DNA of 64,000 nucleotides from Actinomycetota bacterium (lineage in GTDB: Bacteria > Actinomycetota > Geothermincolia > Geothermincolales > RBG-13-55-18), in the NCBI GenBank assembly GCA_040757835.1, contig JBFLWJ010000001.1, forward strand, positions 26,836 through 90,835, given 5' to 3'. Of this stretch, positions 1 to 7,882 are shown one piece after another. Under the pieces are notes generated by a model. That model was not told where the DNA came from, searched no databases, and saw only the letters and a list, made by a program, of their open reading frames with translations. Within the stretch, counting starts at the first letter, position 1, and every line of letters starts with the position of its first letter. Made by a program: the position numbers and the translations under genes.

Positions 1-278
1 GCCTCGTCGAGTATCGTCTCCTCGCCCGAGACCACCACCACGCCGGTGATCACGGTCACGTGCTTGGTGTAGACGCCGGCCTCCAGGACCTCCTCGATGT
101 CGTAGGTGCCCGGCGGGACGTCCGAGAAGGCGAACTTGCCGTCGGCACCGGTCACGGTGGTCGCGACCACCGTGTCGCCCTGCTTGAGGTTTACGGTCAC
201 GCCCTCGAAGCCGGGCTCGCCCTCGTCCAGCACGCCGTCCCCGTTCACATCGGTGTACTTGTAGCCGCTGATGGAGCC
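1..278. repeat. Intragenic direct repeat, copy 1 of a 278-bp exact duplication
   Basis: This stretch is identical base for base to 1180-1457, giving a period of 1179 bp (393 codons, in frame). It encodes most of one Cna-B repeat of the surface protein. It begins at the first base of the window, so the true repeat may be longer. Confidence 0.97.
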
Positions 279-2852
279 GTTCATGCAGTTGCCGAAGTCC
301 ACCCGTTTGTTACTGCCGCAGCAAAGCCAGACGAACTGCCAGGTGGAGGTGGTGTGGTAATGGCCGGGGGGCACCGTCGACTCGTCCAACCAGACCTTGT
401 AGAGGCCAGGCTTGAGGTTCTTGAAGCAGTAGAAGCCGTTGGCATCCGTCCAGGCCTGCCGGAAGCCCAGCAGGGACCACAGCCATACCCTGACGCCCGG
501 GATGCCTTCTTCCCCGCAGTCCATGGTCCCGTTCAGGTTCCTGTCGTGGAACTTGTAACCGCAGATGCTGCCGAGTTCGGCGTTCCCGAAGTCCACCCGT
601 CTGTCGCTGCCGCAGCAAAGCCAGACGAACTGCCAGGTGGAGGTGGTGTGGTAATGGCCGGGGGGCACCGTCGACTCGTCCAACCAGACCTTGTAGAAAC
701 CTGGCTTTAGACCCTCGAAGCTGAAGTAGCCGTTGGCGTCGGTCCAGGCCTCCCGGATGCCGCACAGGGACCACAACCATACCCTGACGCCCGGGATACC
801 TGTTTCACCGCGATCCATGATCCCGTCGCAGTCCTCATCCAGGAACTTGTAGCCGTCGATCCTGCCGTAAGGGGAGTTTACGAAGCTGACGACCTCGTTC
901 TCTCCACTCTCGAGGCAGACTTCCTGCTCCCCGTCATTGGGGACTACGAAGTACCACTCCTCGGCCTGTTCCGGCGTGAGCACCTCTTTGACCAAGTACT
1001 TGCCGGGTTCGAGATCCGAGAACGAGAACTCGCCGTTCTCGTCGGTGGTCTCCTCGGCGACCTTCTTGCCGTCCTTCCACAGCTCGATGAGGATGCCGGC
1101 AACCGGTTTCCTGTCGCACCCGCTGATCTTGAAACCGCTGATGGAGCCCAGCTCGTAGTTGAGGAAGTACTCTCCCTCTGCCTCGTCGAGTATCGTCTCC
1201 TCGCCCGAGACCACCACCACGCCGGTGATCACGGTCACGTGCTTGGTGTAGACGCCGGCCTCCAGGACCTCCTCGATGTCGTAGGTGCCCGGCGGGACGT
1301 CCGAGAAGGCGAACTTGCCGTCGGCACCGGTCACGGTGGTCGCGACCACCGTGTCGCCCTGCTTGAGGTTTACGGTCACGCCCTCGAAGCCGGGCTCGCC
1401 CTCGTCCAGCACGCCGTCCCCGTTCACATCGGTGTACTTGTAGCCGCTGATGGAGCCCGTGCAACGGGCGTTGACGAAATCCGCGGTCGCGCACTGGGGC
1501 GGGCACTGCGGAGGCCAGCAGAGGATGCCCGTGCTGCTCACGTTGTTACTGGTACAGAGGTATACGATCTTCTCCCCGTTCTCGGGATCCACCGCGCACC
1601 AGCCGGGTTCCAGCACTTCCTTCACGAGGTAATCGCCTGGCGGAAGGTTCTCGAAACAGTACTTTCCGTCCGCCCCGGTCGTGGTCGTGCGGAGAGGAAT
1701 ACCACCGGTGTCGTTCAGGGCGTACAGCTCGATGGTGACCCCCGCCACCACGACGTCGCCTTTACGATCCCCGTCGACATCTTCCCACTTTGTGCCGCAG
1801 ATCTTCCCGCAACAACGGGCGTTCACGAAATCCGCGGTCGCCTGTGGTTGAGGTGGCGGACAGCACGAGACCCCAAGGCCTGTGCTGTTGCTGGTCCCCA
1901 GATGCACGATCTGCTCGCCACTGGCGGGGTTCACCGCGTACCATCCGGAGCCCAGCACTTCCTTCACCAGGTAGTCGCCGAGGGGGAGGTCGTTGAAGCA
2001 GTATTTCCCGTCCGTACCGGTCGTGGTGGTCCTTAGAGGGACGCCGCTGGTGTCGTCCAGGGCGTACAGCTCGATGGTGACCCCCGCCACCACGACATCG
2101 CCGTCGCCGTCATGATCGCGGTCCTTCCACTTGGTGCCGCAGATGGAGCCGGTTACGGGGCAGTTGAAGCAGAAGGTCACATGGCTGATCTCGTGTGTGT
2201 CATCCGGGTCGGGGCTTTTCGTGTTGAAAGGCGCATAGAGCCCGGAGTCGCCGTATGAAGCACCATAGTAGAAGACGTTGGCACCGTCTCCGCCCTTCAC
2301 GATGACACAGCCCACCGAGTATACAGACGACCAGTTGAAGATATAGCCGTCGCTCCCCGAGATGGTGATGACATTGCCTTCATCGGTCGTGTAGGTGCCG
2401 TTCGGGGCGGCACCCTCGACCTTGTAGGCGTATTTGGCGGTACAGCCGGCCTCTTTGCATTCGTATTCCGCGTTGCCCGACTGCCAGGGATCGAAAAGCA
2501 CTGGGGTCACGCTGGTCCTCTGGGGCGGTTCGGAAACGATCACTGCCAGGGTCAGAGCCGCTGGTTCCTTTGCCGTTTCCGGCACTTCCGCCGGACTCTC
2601 TTCTGCGGGGGCGGGCGCCGGATCCATAGCCTCCCCGGATTTCTCGGGGTCCTTCTGCGGGGACTCTTCTGGAACCGCTTCTTCCTCCTCCGCCGGCTTG
2701 GTCCATTTCCCATCCTCAGATGCGGGATGGCCACTGCCGGGCTTCTCTTTCTCGACCGCCGGGGCAGCCGAGATAAACCCAGACGTAAGCGACAATAGCA
2801 GCAAGGCTACGGTGGCGAGGAGCGCGATCCATCTTTTGAGGTCTTTCAACAT
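1..2852 (-). CDS. Large secreted SdrD/Cna-B repeat surface protein (3' end outside window)
   Basis: The frame is open from an ATG at 2852, behind a GGGAGGTGAG ribosome-binding site, to the window edge: about 950 codons with no stop, so the C-terminus and any anchor are missing. Residues 1-30 form a signal peptide (MLKDLKRW, then a Leu-rich core). An acidic Pro/Glu linker (about 35-95) and a unique Cys-containing domain (about 95-230) follow. At least seven SdrD/Cna-B-type beta-sandwich repeats come next, starting near residues 234, 349, 465, 569, 661, 760 and 858. They open with IxGxKxxDxxxDG and carry GVTIELY and DGKYCF-type strands. Such proteins are extracellular stalks or adhesins. Several repeats are unusually Cys-rich for this family. 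The gene is divergent from a second SdrD-type gene and lies downstream of two tandem riboswitch-like elements. Nearly identical internal repeats point to recent duplication. The family call is firm; the ligand is unknown. Confidence 0.93.
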   Translation of the reverse strand, partial: MLKDLKRWIALLATVALLLLSLTSGFISAAPAVEKEKPGSGHPASEDGKWTKPAEEEEAVPEESPQKDPEKSGEAMDPAPAPAEESPAEVPETAKEPAALTLAVIVSEPPQRTSVTPVLFDPWQSGNAEYECKEAGCTAKYAYKVEGAAPNGTYTTDEGNVITISGSDGYIFNWSSVYSVGCVIVKGGDGANVFYYGASYGDSGLYAPFNTKSPDPDDTHEISHVTFCFNCPVTGSICGTKWKDRDHDGDGDVVVAGVTIELYALDDTSGVPLRTTTTGTDGKYCFNDLPLGDYLVKEVLGSGWYAVNPASGEQIVHLGTSNSTGLGVSCCPPPQPQATADFVNARCCGKICGTKWEDVDGDRKGDVVVAGVTIELYALNDTGGIPLRTTTTGADGKYCFENLPPGDYLVKEVLEPGWCAVDPENGEKIVYLCTSNNVSSTGILCWPPQCPPQCATADFVNARCTGSISGYKYTDVNGDGVLDEGEPGFEGVTVNLKQGDTVVATTVTGADGKFAFSDVPPGTYDIEEVLEAGVYTKHVTVITGVVVVSGEETILDEAEGEYFLNYELGSISGFKISGCDRKPVAGILIELWKDGKKVAEETTDENGEFSFSDLEPGKYLVKEVLTPEQAEEWYFVVPNDGEQEVCLESGENEVVSFVNSPYGRIDGYKFLDEDCDGIMDRGETGIPGVRVWLWSLCGIREAWTDANGYFSFEGLKPGFYKVWLDESTVPPGHYHTTSTWQFVWLCCGSDRRVDFGNAELGSICGYKFHDRNLNGTMDCGEEGIPGVRVWLWSLLGFRQAWTDANGFYCFKNLKPGLYKVWLDESTVPPGHYHTTSTWQFVWLCCGSNKRVDFGNCMNGSISGYKYTDVNGDGVLDEGEPGFEGVTVNLKQGDTVVATTVTGADGKFAFSDVPPGTYDIEEVLEAGVYTKHVTVITGVVVVSGEETILDE
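313..402. repeat. Intragenic direct repeat, copy 1 of a 90-bp exact duplication
   Basis: These 90 bp are identical to 607-696 (period 294 bp, 98 codons, in frame). They encode the KVWLDEST to CCGS segment at the end of two successive Cna-B repeats. The flanking parts of the same repeats are similar but not identical. Confidence 0.95.
607..696. repeat. Intragenic direct repeat, copy 2 of the 90-bp duplication
   Basis: Identical to 313-402. It belongs to the neighbouring Cna-B repeat of the same surface protein. Confidence 0.95.
1180..1457. repeat. Intragenic direct repeat, copy 2 of the 278-bp duplication
   Basis: Identical to 1-278. Exact identity over 278 bp inside a protein whose other repeats have diverged implies a recent duplication or gene conversion. 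Confidence 0.97.
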
Positions 2853-3139
2853 CTCACCTCCCTATCCGTTCCTATCCTCCTTCTGGTGCGGGAGCGGTGC
2901 TTCCCCGAGTCTGCTCGGCGGAGAAGCGCTTTCTCCTGCCAGGCACGACCGGCAAGAGAGTGCGAGATGGGGAATAGTCGAGAGGTCCCAGCCTTTAAGC
3001 AAGGGCGTGCGGTCTCCATAATATCTACGCCTTGTTGTGTCCTGGCCGCAACCGGGAAAACTGCCCATTTTCCTGTCCCAGGCCCTCTTGCCCTCTCGCC
3101 CTATCCTCCCTGTTCTCTTGTCTGCCGTACCCTATGTAT
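2853..3139 (-). other. Untranslated leader between the tandem riboswitches and the surface-protein start
   Basis: These 287 bp contain no convincing gene. They would be the 5' leader of the leftward surface-protein mRNA. One short hairpin with GGAGAA/TTCTCC arms lies near 2920-2936, and the ribosome-binding site GGGAGGTGAG ends at 2853. I see no further conserved element. Confidence 0.6.
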
Positions 3140-3238
3140 GAAACCCCGATCGCAGGTCCGATCGGGCCGGTTTCACAGTTGGCTCCCGTAGCCCTGGCGA
3201 CCGTATCAAGACGACTATTCACAGCGTCCTTTTGCCGC
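3140..3238 (-). ncRNA. Candidate c-di-GMP-II-type riboswitch B (promoter-distal of a tandem pair) with terminator
   Basis: On the minus strand the element has a G/A-rich start at 3238 (GCGGCAAAAGG), a core GGTCGCC at 3202-3196, and the 3' motif GTGAAACCGGCC at about 3176-3165. A hairpin follows at once: CCCGATC (3166-3160), an 8-nt loop, GATCGGG (3151-3145), then GTTTC. The same order of motifs occurs at 3245-3338 and 3671-3767. It resembles the c-di-GMP-II aptamer as I remember it: GGAAA..GATGAA..GG.CACTT..AGTG.AACCG.CC. The hairpin shares bases with the 3' end of the aptamer, which fits transcription attenuation. The presence of three related copies is clear. The class assignment is from memory, and this copy matches least well in its first half. 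Confidence 0.6.
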
Positions 3239-3244
3239 AACATA

Positions 3245-3338
3245 GAAAACCCGACCACCGTAATGATCGGGCCGGTTTCACCATTTACTCCCCGCGCCCC
3301 AGGTGACCAGGTCAAGAACGCGGATCGCAGTTTCCCTC
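3245..3338 (-). ncRNA. Candidate c-di-GMP-II-type riboswitch A (promoter-proximal of a tandem pair) with terminator
   Basis: On the minus strand it starts with GAGGGAAACTGCGAT at 3338. A small stem with CGCG arms encloses GGTCACC (3308-3302), which can pair with GGTG in the 3' motif GGTGAAACCGGCC (3282-3270). A hairpin with arms CCCGATCA and TGGTCGGG (3271-3250) and a TTTTC tail follows. The first transcribed bases should lie only about 20 nt upstream, given the promoter at 3368-3397. Its terminator ends 7 nt before element B begins, so transcripts must pass two attenuators in series before reaching the surface-protein gene. Confidence 0.65.
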
Positions 3339-3367
3339 ATATGTATAATCTATGTGCAAGCGACTAA

Positions 3368-3397
3368 ATTATACCAGTCTTGTCACGGGACATTCAA
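3368..3397 (-). promoter_or_regulatory. Predicted sigma-70-type promoter for the leftward surface-protein operon
   Basis: On the minus strand, -35 TTGAAT (3397-3392) and a perfect -10 TATAAT (3373-3368) are separated by 18 bp. The expected start of transcription near 3361 lies just upstream of riboswitch A, which supports both calls. Confidence 0.65.
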
Positions 3398-3670
3398 CCA
3401 GTATCCATACATAGTTGTATGCTTACAGTATTCCCCCTGTATATTTCTTAAACCGCACATCGGCGGCGCTGGTGATCTGGACCGGGAGAAAGAGTTATGG
3501 GGTACAGGCCCGCGAGCGCCGCCGGCGGCCGGCTTTAACCTCGCTCTTCCCTGCGCCGGGACCCCGGACTCCTGCGCCTGACGTCAATCATAGAAGGGCC
3601 CGCACAGTCCGTATATGCTCAAGATACAACTAAATAGAGGAATCAAAGATAATATATTAGATAAGTCTAA
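3398..3670. other. Intergenic region upstream of riboswitch C
   Basis: I see no gene here. The stretch holds a GC-rich inverted repeat near 3508-3535 and an AT-rich end (3620-3665) where the rightward promoter should be. A possible -10 GATAAT is at 3648-3653, but no good -35 is visible. Confidence 0.4.
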
Positions 3671-3767
3671 GAGGAAGCGATGATGAACGTTTAGACAGGT
3701 GGTCACTTAGAACGTTTGGAGCCAATAGTGAAACCGGCCTCTTTTCCCATAGTAAAGAGGCCGTTTT
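3671..3767 (+). ncRNA. Candidate c-di-GMP-II riboswitch C with terminator, upstream of the LPxTG surface protein
   Basis: This is the best of the three copies. Reading 5' to 3': GAGGAAGCGATGATGAACG (3671-3689), TTTAGACA, GGTCACTT (3701-3708), a variable loop, then AGTGAAACCGGCC (3727-3739). From memory, this order and spacing match the c-di-GMP-II aptamer of Clostridium (GCGGAAACAATGATGAATG..TTTAAA..GGCACTT..AGTGCAACCGACC). CACT can pair with AGTG, and the 3' ACCGGCC with the upstream GGTGG. A terminator follows: GGCCTCTTT (3736-3744) and AAAGAGGCC (3754-3762) with a TTTT tail. It overlaps the last four aptamer bases, so ligand binding should prevent termination (ON switch, inferred). The start codon is 32 nt downstream. 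Confidence 0.72.
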
Positions 3768-3798
3768 ATATGCGGCGGAAATATGAGGAGGGATCAAG

Positions 3799-6258
3799 AT
3801 GAGCGAGAAGGTAAGATTGATAGTAAGCGTGATGCTGGTAGTGGCCATCGCGCTGCTGCTTGCTTTCCCCTTTGTTCCGGCCATCGCCTCCGATGCGGGA
3901 GCCTCCGGCAAGAAGGCTTCGACCTCGGGGTCGATAGTCGTTGAGGAGAAGGCGGCGGGTGCGGAGAAGAAAGCTGCTGCTGCAGAAGTGGAGGCGGCCG
4001 TCCGGGAGGAGGCCGCTCTTGTGGACGAGAAGGTCGTACCGGAAGAAGCTGCCGCCGTCCAGGCGGGATTCGAGGCGGCCGGAGGATCGACCGAGCCCGA
4101 GGAGCCCTGGGAGGTAACGAGCCTCAACATATCCAAGGACGTTGACGTGGTGACCGAGTCCGCGCCGGAGATCAGCCTGGAGAAGACGGCGTCCGAGTCC
4201 TACATCGAGATGATGCTGGGAGCGGCGGAGCAGGTCACCTTCACCATCGAAGTTGACGCCGAGTTCTCGAACTCCTATTACATCGCCGGTAACATCTTCG
4301 TGCAGAACACCGGAGATTGGGCGGCGGACGTGATAGCGGTCTCGGATACCGTGTGGTACAAGGCCGGCGGACCCAACTGGCTGGCAGCGACATCAAACAT
4401 CACCACCACTGTACCCATGGGCGATAACGCCATACCCACCGGAGGGCCGCACGTCTATTCATACTCGGGGACCTTCACCCTGCCGGTGCCGCTGGCCAGC
4501 GTGACCGCGATGAGCAACCTCATCGAGATCACCATCAGCAACAAGCCGGACCCGCCGAAGCCGGGCATGCAGGACTGGAAGTTCCATTACCGTGAGGACT
4601 TCGCCAAGCCGGTGGCTGGAGGATCCACTGAGGTCATGCTCGAGGATATCGAGACCATCGAACCCGCCAGCGGGCTCAGCTACGAGATCACCACGGTGAC
4701 CATCAACGGCTCGGACGCCGGTTCCCTGACCGGGCCCTGGGCCCTGGACCTGGCCGAGGCTCCTTTCACCGTCGTCATCGAGAAAGACCTGACCGCCGAA
4801 GAGGCCGGGACCTACATCCTCAATAACAAGGCCAAGATCGGCGACCTCGAGGATGATGTGGACGTGGAGATCGTGGTGGAGGAGCCCGAGAAGGAATACG
4901 GCTCCATCACCGGTTACAAGTACGAGGACGTGAATATCAGCGGCGAGCTGGAGGAGGGCGAGAGCGGCTGGGCCGGCATCACTATCGAGCTGTGGCTGGG
5001 CGGCGTCAAGATAGACGAGACGGTCACCGATTCCGAGGGGATGTTCCACTTCGCGGACCTCGAGGCTGGAGATTACGAGGTCAAGGAAGTCCTCCCCGAC
5101 GGGGTGGCCAACAGCGGCCCGCTGAGTATCGCGGTCTCCCTGGAAGAGGGCGAACACGTGGTGCTGGAGGAGTACTTCCTCAATTACCACATCCCGCAGA
5201 GGTACGCCGAGATCCACGGCTACAAGTACGTGGACCTGAACGCTGACGGCATCCTCGACGAGGGCGAGCCCGGCCTGGCCGGCGTGACCATCAAGCTGTA
5301 CAGGCTGGAGTCCATGGACCCCGTGGCGGTCATCTCCATCCAGTTGACCAGCGCCGTATTGGTCGCTGAGACCATCACCGACGAGAACGGGTACTTCGAG
5401 TTCAAGGACCTGGTGCCCGGAGAGTACATGGTCGAAGAGGTGGTGCCGGAAGGCTACTATCCCACTTCGCAGAACCCCATATCCGGATGGCTGGCACCCG
5501 GGCAGGGAGTCGAGGTCTACTTCCTCAACGCCAGGATGGCGCGGATAACCGGTGAGAAGGTGGACGCCATCACCGGCGAGCCCATCGAGGGTGTCCAGTT
5601 CGTGCTGGAGGGCGGCGAGTTCTACGCGGAGGCCTTCTCCGATGAGAACGGGCTCTTCGACTTCGGCTTGCTGATGCCGGGCGAGTACCACCTCTACGAG
5701 GTAGTCCCCGAGGGCTGGGTCGCGGTTGGGGCGTCCGAGCACGAGATCACGCTGGAGAGCGGCGACGAAGAGCACCTCGTCTTCATAAACCAGGAACTCC
5801 TGGCCTCGGTGTCCGGGACCAAGTGGCTTGACCTCAACGCCAACGGCGCAGCTGACGAAGGCGAGGAAGGCCTCGCCGGCGTGGCCATCAACCTGCGCGA
5901 CGCCGAGGGCGAGATCATCGCCACCACGCTGAGCGCGGCCGACGGCTCCTACTCCTTCACGGGCCTAAAGGCCGGCGGATATACCGTAGAGGAGATAGTG
6001 GGCGACGGGTACGTGGCGACCGCGCCGGTCTCGGTCTCCTTCGAACTCCAGGCAGGAGATGAGAAGGTGGTCGATTTCTTCAACAACGTGGTAGTTGCAG
6101 GCGAGGTCGTGAATCCTCCCGTACAGCCCGAGGCGCAGGAGACCTTGCCGGTGACCGGTTTCGAGATGAGCTACCTGCTTATCATAGTCGGTCTTCTGAT
6201 CCTGGCAGGCGCTTTCATCGCTTCCTACGGACTGCTGAAGATGGCGCGTACGCGCTGA
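3799..6258 (+). CDS. LPxTG-anchored SdrD/Cna-B surface protein
   Basis: 819 aa, with an ATG behind GAGGAGGGATCAAG. Residues 1-33 are a signal peptide. An Ala/Glu/Lys-rich acidic segment (about 34-95) is followed by a beta-rich domain (about 130-350) resembling the non-repeat region of adhesins. Four SdrD/Cna-B repeats start near 366, 468, 580 and 669 (motifs such as ITGYKYEDVN and DLNADGILDEGEPG). The C-terminus is a sortase signal: LPVTG at 783-787, a hydrophobic helix, and the basic tail KMARTR. The protein should be covalently attached to peptidoglycan as an adhesin or stalk. No sortase gene lies in the window. Expression is probably gated by the riboswitch and terminator just upstream. 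A perfect terminator follows the gene, so it is probably monocistronic. Confidence 0.95.
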   Translation: MSEKVRLIVSVMLVVAIALLLAFPFVPAIASDAGASGKKASTSGSIVVEEKAAGAEKKAAAAEVEAAVREEAALVDEKVVPEEAAAVQAGFEAAGGSTEPEEPWEVTSLNISKDVDVVTESAPEISLEKTASESYIEMMLGAAEQVTFTIEVDAEFSNSYYIAGNIFVQNTGDWAADVIAVSDTVWYKAGGPNWLAATSNITTTVPMGDNAIPTGGPHVYSYSGTFTLPVPLASVTAMSNLIEITISNKPDPPKPGMQDWKFHYREDFAKPVAGGSTEVMLEDIETIEPASGLSYEITTVTINGSDAGSLTGPWALDLAEAPFTVVIEKDLTAEEAGTYILNNKAKIGDLEDDVDVEIVVEEPEKEYGSITGYKYEDVNISGELEEGESGWAGITIELWLGGVKIDETVTDSEGMFHFADLEAGDYEVKEVLPDGVANSGPLSIAVSLEEGEHVVLEEYFLNYHIPQRYAEIHGYKYVDLNADGILDEGEPGLAGVTIKLYRLESMDPVAVISIQLTSAVLVAETITDENGYFEFKDLVPGEYMVEEVVPEGYYPTSQNPISGWLAPGQGVEVYFLNARMARITGEKVDAITGEPIEGVQFVLEGGEFYAEAFSDENGLFDFGLLMPGEYHLYEVVPEGWVAVGASEHEITLESGDEEHLVFINQELLASVSGTKWLDLNANGAADEGEEGLAGVAINLRDAEGEIIATTLSAADGSYSFTGLKAGGYTVEEIVGDGYVATAPVSVSFELQAGDEKVVDFFNNVVVAGEVVNPPVQPEAQETLPVTGFEMSYLLIIVGLLILAGAFIASYGLLKMARTR

Positions 6259-6274
6259 TCGCTCCGCAGGAATG

Positions 6275-6297
6275 GGAGGGGGGCAATGCCCCCCTCC
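6275..6297 (+). terminator. Rho-independent terminator after the LPxTG gene
   Basis: A 10-bp perfect stem (GGAGGGGGGC, loop AAT, GCCCCCCTCC) is followed by TTCGTCTT. It lies 16 bp after the stop codon of the surface-protein gene. Confidence 0.8.
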
Positions 6298-6418
6298 TTC
6301 GTCTTGTGCGTCGTTTAATACGAGAGAGTGATATCGGTGTGTACCGTCGGACCGGAAGGAATCCGCAGGTTGACCGGTATCATTCAGCCTACTGCAAGAC
6401 CCGCCTTAATATCAGACC

Positions 6419-7069
6419 ATGGAGCTGTTCAAGAGATACGGTGTCGTGATAATCATCGCCGTCCTGCTGATCGGGGCGGTTCTTTTCATGCTTCTGCGAG
6501 GTGGCGAGCCCAAGGCGGAACTTGAGCTTCCGGAGGGGGATACGGTGGAAGTGACCCCCCTTGACGAGATGCGCGTGCGTACCGCCGAGCCCGACCCGGT
6601 CATAGACCCGGCCACTTACACCCTCACGGTTAGCGGGCTGGTGGAGAAGCCGCTCTCCCTCACCTTCGACGACATCACGTCCATGCAGTCGGAGGAGAGG
6701 CTGGTCGAGCTTCCCTGCGTAGAGGGCTGGACCGAGACCGCCCTCTGGAAGGGAACGAGGCTGTCGCCGTTGCTGGAGCAGGCGGGCATGCTGGAGGAGG
6801 CCGAGACCGTGGTCTTCTCTTCTCCCGGCGGCTATACGACGTCCCTCTCCCTCGCGGACATTATGGAGACCGACCCCCTGCTGGCCTACGGGGCCAACGG
6901 GGAGATGCTCCCGCACGAGCAGGGATTCCCCTTGCGCCTGGTGGTGCCGGACCGCCTCGGTTACAAATGGATCAAGTGGGTCACCGCCATCGAGGTCATC
7001 TCCGGAGATTATGAGGGTTACTGGGAGAGCCGCGGCTATTCAAACGAGGCTGACGCCTCTGACCGCTGA
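6419..7069 (+). CDS. Membrane-anchored sulfite-oxidase-type molybdopterin-binding protein
   Basis: 216 aa. An N-terminal membrane anchor (about residues 8-26) has no twin-arginine motif and is followed by a short linker. A sulfite-oxidase/YedY-type Mo-pterin fold occupies about 50-205: TYTLTVSGLVEKPL, then LPCVEGW, whose Cys is the expected molybdenum ligand, and GYKWIKW near the end. The dimerisation domain of classical sulfite oxidases is absent. The family catalyses oxygen-atom transfer; the substrate here cannot be told. An in-frame TAA lies 10 bp before the ATG, so the start is secure. No clear ribosome-binding site is visible, so translation may be leaderless. A missing Tat signal is odd for a Mo protein expected outside the membrane. 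Confidence 0.85.
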   Translation: MELFKRYGVVIIIAVLLIGAVLFMLLRGGEPKAELELPEGDTVEVTPLDEMRVRTAEPDPVIDPATYTLTVSGLVEKPLSLTFDDITSMQSEERLVELPCVEGWTETALWKGTRLSPLLEQAGMLEEAETVVFSSPGGYTTSLSLADIMETDPLLAYGANGEMLPHEQGFPLRLVVPDRLGYKWIKWVTAIEVISGDYEGYWESRGYSNEADASDR

Positions 7070-7258
7070 CCTCATATTCGAAACGGTGCTTTTCCAGGCT
7101 ATACCCGGATCCTCCCTGCATCCCCGCGGTTATTGCATGAGCGTGGCTGGGCGGCTCGGCGGACGTGGTTTGAACCCCAGGGCATGGTTTATACTCTAAT
7201 AACCGTAAGCCTTTCGTAATGTGCTCACGCGAAAGTAACGTCTGAAAGGAGCGGAAAC

Positions 7259-7855
7259 ATGAGGAAGACCATGGTGTTGCTGTTTATAATCGCCTGCCTT
7301 GCCTCGTTCGCGCTCTTCGCGGGCTGCGGCAATGAAGATAAGGCAGGCGGCGAGGGCGCCGGGTCGGAAGAGGTTACCGAGACGACGGAGACCGAGGAAC
7401 AAGTCGAGATAACCGACGACGAGGGCAAGAAGATCACCGTGGAGGAGTCACAGGAGGAAGGCGAAGCCGACAAGGTCATCATCGAGGGCGAGGACGGGGA
7501 GCAGTCCACCATCGAGGTGCAGGACCAGGCGCCGAGCGAGGAGGCGTTGGGAGCACCCATCTACCCCGGTTCCCTGTACGTGGAGGGCTCCGGAGTGGCC
7601 GGTACGACCGACTCCGCCGGCCAGGAGGTTTCCATCTCGGGCGCCGAGTTCACCACCGGGGACGCCATCGACAAGGTCGTGGACTGGTACAAGGGCAAGC
7701 TGGGTACTCCTGCGATGCCATCACCTGAGAGCACGACCTGGATGCTCCAGACCGAGGACGGGGCCATAGTCACCGTGATCGTGGAGCTCTTCGAGGACAA
7801 GGTCAAGATCACCATCGCCAGGGTGACCGGCAGCGGCGTGGATCTGACCCCTTGA
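7259..7855 (+). CDS. Acidic lipoprotein of unknown function
   Basis: 198 aa, starting with ATG after GAAAGGAGCGGAAAC. A type II signal peptide ends in the lipobox LFAGC (Cys about residue 22), so the protein should be lipid-anchored outside the membrane. A Glu/Asp/Thr-rich stalk (about 25-95) precedes a small globular domain (about 100-195) containing YPGSLYVEG, DKVVDWYKGKLG and a VTVIVELFEDKVKITI strand pair. I do not recognise a named family. A possible -10 (TATACT, 7190-7195) lies upstream. The gene ends 27 bp before the crotonase gene, so the two may be cotranscribed. Confidence 0.85.
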   Translation: MRKTMVLLFIIACLASFALFAGCGNEDKAGGEGAGSEEVTETTETEEQVEITDDEGKKITVEESQEEGEADKVIIEGEDGEQSTIEVQDQAPSEEALGAPIYPGSLYVEGSGVAGTTDSAGQEVSISGAEFTTGDAIDKVVDWYKGKLGTPAMPSPESTTWMLQTEDGAIVTVIVELFEDKVKITIARVTGSGVDLTP

Positions 7856-7882
7856 GACGCGCGGCGGAGGGAGGTAATACGG

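Noticed and set aside
3025..3315. A 96-codon minus-strand frame across the riboswitch pair
   Set aside because: The repeated residues NGETGPI and NCETGPI come from the repeated RNA motif, not from protein conservation, and no start signal precedes it.
3140..3767. c-di-GMP-I (GEMM) or cobalamin riboswitch
   Set aside because: GEMM-I hallmarks (GCAAACC, GACGCAAAGC) and the B12 box are missing; the order of motifs fits the type II class better.
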